Source of the DNA: Oopsacas minuta
Taxonomy: Eukaryota; Porifera; Hexactinellida; Lyssacinosida; Leucopsacidae
DNA length: 20,334 nt
Assembly (NCBI GenBank): GCA_024704765.1
Contig: JAKMXF010000037.1
Coordinates: 39,684-60,017, forward strand
Direction of reading: 5' to 3'
Both the position numbers and the translations under genes were made by a program. The notes under the pieces are model-generated. The model made no database searches. It was not told where the DNA came from and saw only the letters and a program-made list of their open reading frames with translations. This document shows, one piece after another, positions 15,549 to 20,334 of this stretch (the first letter of the stretch is position 1; each line of letters begins with the position of its first letter).

Positions 15549-17421
15549 TTACGGCCAGAGTCCGTTTAATGTTGACTCCTTTAGCACAACTAGGCTTTCA
15601 ACGGTAGATCCGGCCAAATTACTCCTCTTCGAGTCCAGGGTAGCACCACTAATACTGAAATGGCGGTCGCTTTCTCCAGAGGAGGCAGGAATTAGATAGA
15701 TCTTATGTGCCAGTTGTGACAGACATGGGTATTCTGATTGCCTAACTTTCCGGAACATCAAAGGATTAATTGTAGTGTCTTTTGCACTATTTCCTAAATA
15801 CGAATTGAATTCTTGAATTAAGGATTCTTTAATTTCACAAGTAGTAGTTAATTTAGCAGAAACAGATGCAGATGACCGTAGAGAAAGGAAAGGGTCACTC
15901 TTAGACACCTTAGGAGGTATCAACTCCATCTCACAGGCATTTACTTCTATATATGAGGACAGTGTTTGTAGTGAATTTTTCACATTATCAATTACCCCCC
16001 TGCGAAATGAAGCATCTTCAATAAATGACAGTTGACGAAATGTGGAATCAAGTACTGTAGCTAATTGGTGAATCATAGTTGTCGATGACCAATACTTATT
16101 ATCCAAACCTTCCTGGACATACTGCCTTAACAACTGGATACAATTGAAAGCACTTTCTTCACTAGATGAGATGAGTTGTTGAATTAGATAATATGTTGGA
16201 ATAATATTCTGTATGGTAGACATTTTAATATGGTCAAATATTGTGTTGAAAGGTTTGAAAAAGTCGACAATTTCATGTAACAGATTTGGTAATACAGCAA
16301 TCAGACGGTGAGACATCCCTCATCGTTCTAATATGCTTCGCAGTTTTTCATAAGATAAACTGAAAGGTTGATGAACTTCATGGAACGATCGTCATGGCTT
16401 AGTTACACTGTAGACTTCAAGGTTGTTGGTAAGTCATCCGGAGATATATCTGATCGATGTATGAATCCGCTAACATCTTTAATTGCTTTGTCAAACTCTT
16501 CTAAAGTACTATCATTACTAATACTATTTTGCCAAGCATCAGTGAGAACTGATGATAAGCGATGTGCTATACACTGGTATCTTGATACTTCACGGAGTGC
16601 AGCAACAATATTGGCACCAGCATCAGTTGTGATGGAAGTATCTCCGGAAGGTATATTAAACTGATTCATTATGCTTTCAATTTCACTCTGTATATTAACT
16701 GCTGTTTTCCTTTCATAATCGAAAACTTTACACCTCAACATTGTGTGTTTAAGTTCCCATTCATTTAGTCAAAAGCCAGTAAAATCCAAATAAGATCTTT
16801 TCTTATAATCATCAGTCCATAGGTCGGTACAAGCGGAAAATTCATGCTTTATTACAGCTTCAGCTACAATTTTCTGCATTTTGTTGCTGAATTTTCATTC
16901 TCATCAATAGTTCTCTCACGAATTGTTTTCCTACCATACCAAATAGTTTTGACATCTATGTTTCCCACTTCGTTACCAATCTTTATGCATGTTTGGACCA
17001 AATCTAATAACCCATCTTCTTCAACAGATAGGAAACTGTGCATCCCTGAAATAACAAATTTAGTTTCAGCTAATTTTAGATTTTCTGCCAAACCTTTGCT
17101 TAAACCTTCTTTTGCAGTTACAAAGTTTGAAATTGTAGGGTGCTGAGATTGTGTAGTAGGGTGCTTAACACAGGTTTTCATGTGTCTTTGCATAGAAGAA
17201 ATGCCATAATTTCTTCGATGGCCCCTGCCATCTGGTGCCGAATGAGTCTTAAACACCTTATTACAATGCCGACATGTACACCAACCTTGTAACACTTCTT
17301 CGTCATTAATAGCAATCATTGGAAGGTCGTCTTTCCAAATCACAGAAGTATTTAAACTCTGAACCAAATGATATTCACCTCTCTGAAGTCCAGCCTCAAT
17401 GTTTATTTCCTCATTTGTCAT
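15549..17421 (-). pseudogene. hAT transposase with BED finger, broken
   Basis: The first segment (17421-16864) starts MTNEEINIEAGLQRG and has a BED-type zinc finger: CTCRHCNKVF and, about 25 residues on, SSMQRHMKTCVKH. After a shift near 16880 comes the first catalytic Asp (CTDLWTDDYKKRSY), a TGA at 16769-16771, and the RNase-H-fold block TTDAGANIVAALR with QCIAHRLSSVLTDAW. A TAA at 16403-16405, a shift near 16350 and a TGA at 16320-16322 interrupt the middle. The last segment (16316-15549) is intact and holds the C-terminal dimerisation region (YPCLSQLAHKIYLIPASSGE, then SDRHFS and LAGSTVESLVVL). The order and content are those of a full hAT transposase. With two frameshifts and three stops it is inactive. 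It belongs to the element 15129-18014. Confidence 0.93.
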
Positions 17422-17581
17422 TCTAATAAAACAGACAAGTTCCTAACACAACGAAGTAAATTATTTATCAAAAGCTAAATAAGCGGTCCTCGTAAAATGA
17501 TTACAATGGGCTGGGTAGCCAATTGACACTCCCCAAATCTCCATGTTAACACTGTACAGTCTACATGAATTGTATAAGATA

Positions 17582-17735
17582 CATACTTGCCAACCTGAGT
17601 AAGGAAAAAAGCGGGACGTAGTATCTAGCATTATATTGGACTACAAAATATCGGGACAATTAATGTTTTTGTCAAGTTTCGGTGGGACATTAACCTCAAC
17701 ACATGTCCGTAAACGCGCGACAGTAGGCAAGTATG
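17582..17735. mobile_element. 154-bp MITE nested in the hAT element
   Basis: The ends CATACTTGCC (17582-17591) and GGCAAGTATG (17726-17735) are perfect 10-bp inverted repeats. They are flanked by AAGATA (17576-17581) and ACGATA (17736-17741), a 6-bp duplication with one change. Inside, CGGGACG, CGGGACA and TGGGACA recur. The first half matches the partial copy at 9808-9912, and the ends resemble those of the 10132-10234 MITE. It lies upstream of the hAT transposase start. Confidence 0.82.
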
Positions 17736-18014
17736 ACGATAGGGATCACAAATAAAATAAGTATAAATTTATAATAATTATTGATAATTTGAGAAAGATA
17801 TTCATTAAATAGAGAAAAGACAATAGCAAGATTGAGTAACGAATCTACTATAAGATCTGTACGAAATTGTTTAGTTATGGTCTAGTGTAATCGGATTGTC
17901 AAGTTGAAGTTTTTGGTAAATATGACAACAGTATTAAATTCAGATTTACCATATTCAGAAATTATGATCGGCCGGTTGAATATCTCGACCGGTACCCGAC
18001 CGGTTCCATCTCTG

Positions 18015-18022
18015 GTGAATGA
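18015..18022 (+). repeat. 8-bp target duplication, right side of hAT
   Basis: GTGAATGA, seven of eight bases identical with 15121-15128. Confidence 0.85.
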
Positions 18023-18849
18023 TCCATGGTTAAATGAATGTAATTGGTACTCACCTCTTTTACAATAGAGACTGCAGGATGGGTGTCTAGGATGTGCTGG
18101 AAATGAGCAGATGAGATTCGATAAACAATAAGAATCAATATTATAGCATACTAGCTAAGGTGTATACGTATAAACAATCATATAAACAAACAAAACAACA
18201 CCTGAATATAGACGAGAGTCTATACAGCGAAATACACAGATCAAATTTAGAACTAGTAAAAGGTAGAGGGGCAGCTGGTGTTAGCACAATCTAAAATAGA
18301 ATAGTAACAGTAAAATCTTTCTATAGTTAACACCCTCAAGAGAGAAATTCAGTATATGTTTGGGGGATAGCTAATCATATTCACTAAATTTAGCTGTAGA
18401 AACAAGCTAGTTCAAAGTATTTCCATTTATAGAATAATGATAGCGAACTGTAAGGCTAGCTGAAAATATTCATAAAATGGCCTTTCTAAAATTAACATCT
18501 AAGATATGATAACAGGCCTGACATGTCAGGTTTTGTCTGACAAATTTTGCAAGTTTTCACATGTAGATTTGCAGTTTATAATTTCTTGAGGTGAAAGGAA
18601 GCATATATGGAACTTAGGAGCGCTCCTTTTTCAGGAACGGGACTTGGCCTGCTCCATTGATTATTCAAGAGCAGAAGGCATGAAATTCAGCTTTTTGCTA
18701 TAAGAGTAAAGGCTAGGACACTTTGTAAAATTCACAATATGTTTAAATTGCTTGACGTTATACAGGAATTTCGGGAATTATTAACTTAAAATTGCAACCT
18801 TACTCATATGGTTATGTAATATAATATATTCTTATTTAATGTAGTACTC
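18023..18849. other. Stretch without a recognisable gene
   Basis: Contains the perfect palindrome CCTGACATGTCAGG (18517-18530), the palindrome AGGAGCGCTCCT near 18617-18628 and a small 7-bp hairpin at 18207-18224. None has a clear role. No open frame of note. Confidence 0.5.
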
Positions 18850-19312
18850 ACGACTGAACTGTTGTTAATATACAAACACCAATAGTATACATATTGCTGA
18901 AGTGTATTGAATGTACAAATACCTATGCTACAAATTTACTGAAGTGTATTGTAAGTGCAAATATGTATTGAAAAATATGAACAAAGTGCAGGGAATGTAC
19001 AAATATTCATAGGAGAAATATGACTGAAGTGTACTGAATATGCAAAAAATTCTACGAGTATTCTGAGAAAGTTGTGTGAATGCACACAAATTCAAGGGAT
19101 AAATATTGCTAAAGTGTACTGTAGGTATAAATATTTACGGTTAAATTATGAGCAAAGTGTATGAAATGTAAAAATATTCATCATATACAAGTGACTGAAG
19201 TGTAGTTGATGTACAAATATTTAATGTACAAAAATGAACAGGCTGTAGGCAATGTACAAATACTCATGTTTTACGTAAGACTGAGGTGAATTGAAGTACA
19301 AAAAAAATTGCA
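18850..19312 (+). repeat. Eleven diverged copies of a 43-bp tandem unit
   Basis: A core like CTGAAGTGTACTGAATGTAC followed by AAATATTC recurs at about 18854, 18897, 18939, 18981, 19024, 19065, 19109, 19152, 19195, 19238 and 19281. Spacing is 41-44 bp, mostly 43. Individual units differ at many positions, yet the spacing is nearly constant. The array is an old minisatellite without open frames on the plus strand; the minus-strand ORF that starts at 19452 only touches its end. No function can be assigned. Confidence 0.88.
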
Positions 19313-19578
19313 ATTATATATATAGGTTGGAGTTTATGGACGTGCTTGGTGTCCACGTGTGCACACTGGTGTATGGCTATGCCATAAGAAAATATTCTCT
19401 TCTGGTTTTTACTAAATACGAAATTAAACATAATAAATATATCGGAGTGCATTAATTATCATTATTATATCATTATATCATTGTTATCAACATTGTAATT
19501 TTTCATCATCTTTTGAAAAGGTATTTGAGTTGCTAACAATTAGAAATGAAAGGTAATATCAATAATTAATAAAAAATA
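19313..19578. other. AT-rich spacer without a gene
   Basis: No feature seen besides an ATTATATC-type simple run near 19460-19480. Confidence 0.5.
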
Positions 19579-20334
19579 CAGGGGCATTCATTAAATACTA
19601 ATCATGCCATCTAAAACTATAGATACTTGTGTAAAGTTGGAAATTTTTGCTATGAATGTTCAGAGGAGTCTCCTTTATACGCTACAACTGAATTTAGCCT
19701 TTTAATCCAATTTTCAAATGTCTTTCTATACTGATCCATGGGTAAGACTTCAAGGTATCTGTAAATTGCCCGACCGAGGCTGAGCCGATCTTCAAATTCG
19801 CGTCCGGAGAGGTTATTTTTGAGTTTTCCAAACAGCCAGAAGTCACATGGAGCTATATCAGGGGAAGAAAGTAGATGTGGAACTTCGTGCATACCCATAT
19901 CTTTAATTTTTTGCCTTACAGTCAAAGATCTATGCGGTCTAGCATTATCGTGCAAAATTTTGAGGCCATGAGTTCCAGTCTTTGGACGACGCTTAAGATA
20001 ATGTTTTTGACCTTAGGCAACACCATATCTGCGTAAAATTGTCCTGTGAGTGTCTGACCTTTGGGAACAGGGATTTGGGCTACAGGACCTGGGCCATCGA
20101 AAAATATGCAGTACAAGACCTTCGGGGCACGAAGTCGGATACACAAACAGCTGGGGGGTACCTATCCCTTCTTCAGCCAACCCTGCCATCTTGCTTTCTG
20201 CTTGGTGGTTTGAATTGTATCCATGTTTCATCTCCTGTTACTATATCTAATAACCGCCTAGGGTCACTTCCTTCATAAATTTCAAGGTTTTCCTTAGCCA
20301 TTTTGGAGTCTCGCGGCCTTTTGTGGAAAAGTTA
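19579..20334 (-). mobile_element. Mariner element (DD34D), runs off the window
   Basis: A probable left end CAGGGGCATTCATTAAATAC begins at 19579 after TA (19577-19578). The transposase C-terminus starts 70 bp further in. The other end lies beyond 20334, so the TIR cannot be verified here. Confidence 0.7.
19650..20334 (-). pseudogene. Mariner transposase (DD34D), partial and broken
   Basis: The catalytic domain is recognisable on the minus strand. Near 20255 is the first Asp (LDIVTGDETWIQF). A TGA at 20173-20175 follows, then a frame change before the block APKVLYCIFFDGPGPVAQIP (near 20125). Another shift near 19995 leads to the second Asp (ILHDNARPHRS) and the third (SSPDIAPCDFWLF), with 34 residues between them, the signature of mariner proper. 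The C-terminus ends SSEHS at 19650. The N-terminal DNA-binding part is outside the window. At least two frameshifts and one stop make it a pseudogene. Confidence 0.92.

Larger units (their letters stand above)
15129..18014 (-). mobile_element. hAT transposon, full length, with nested MITEs
   Basis: The 2,886-bp element is bounded by 17-bp inverted repeats with one mismatch (CATAGATGGAACCGGTC at 15129-15145; reverse complement of 17998-18014 is CAGAGATGGAACCGGTC). The flanking 8 bp are GTGAATGT (15121-15128) and GTGAATGA (18015-18022), a target duplication with one change. CAG-type ends and 8-bp duplications define hAT. The transposase gene is on the minus strand, broken. A Tc1-type MITE (15199-15436) and another MITE (17582-17735) were inserted later. 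Further copies of the ACCGGTC/GACCGG motif occur just inside both ends, likely subterminal binding sites. Confidence 0.95.

Noticed and set aside
18517-18530. Perfect palindrome CCTGACATGTCAGG, similar to a p53-family half site
   Set aside because: Only one imperfect half site and no nearby gene; one 14-bp palindrome is not unusual enough in 20 kb.
1-20334. CRISPR arrays, prokaryotic operons, tRNA or rRNA genes
   Set aside because: No regularly spaced identical direct repeats with unique spacers, no ribosome-binding sites or gene clusters, and no cloverleaf or rRNA sequence was recognised; the tandem array at 18850-19312 has no spacers.

Overview
The window looks like AT-rich nuclear DNA from an animal. 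The evidence is spliceable exons with GT/AG borders, TATA boxes of eukaryotic type, many DNA transposons of animal-like superfamilies, and one intact NHL-repeat gene. A RING-less, single-exon coiled-coil/NHL protein beside Tc1, mariner, hAT, MULE and Ginger-like elements suggests an early-branching invertebrate. A sponge, perhaps a glass sponge, is my guess from the general look of the NHL protein; this is inference, not shown by the sequence.

Layout. 1-868: no gene. 871-2208: a complete but dead Tc1-type element (DD37E) with TIRs and TA target duplications. 2337-2549 and 2774-2982: two plus-strand open stretches; the second has an acceptor and a donor and looks like an internal exon of an unrecognised gene. 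3262-3360: a 16-bp tandem repeat and a hairpin. 3510-4821: a decayed FLYWCH/MULE transposase. 4950-7920: mostly empty DNA with three short TIR elements. 7924-11010: a 3.1-kb element bounded by TGTTGCG inverted repeats that carries a five-exon, intron-containing gypsy-like integrase gene (Ginger-like), a cluster of 19-bp repeats at one end, and nested MITEs. 11032-12720: a small possible secreted-protein ORF and the intact 388-aa NHL gene, each with the same TATAAATACA box. 13736 to about 14950: a DD37D mariner-like element whose transposase is broken by a single frameshift. 15129-18014: a full-length hAT element with 17-bp TIRs and near-identical 8-bp target duplications, a broken BED-finger transposase, and two nested MITEs. 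18850-19312: eleven diverged copies of a 43-bp unit. 19579 to the end: a DD34D mariner running off the window.

How they relate: apart from the NHL gene and perhaps its small neighbour and the plus-strand exon, this is a transposon graveyard. All six transposase/integrase genes lie on the minus strand, as does the NHL gene. None of the six is intact, so the likely mobilised passengers (MITEs) would have depended on copies elsewhere. The nested insertions give a relative order: the Ginger-like and hAT elements came first, the MITEs within them later. The most unusual object is the Ginger-like element with its spliced integrase and one-sided array of 19-bp repeats.
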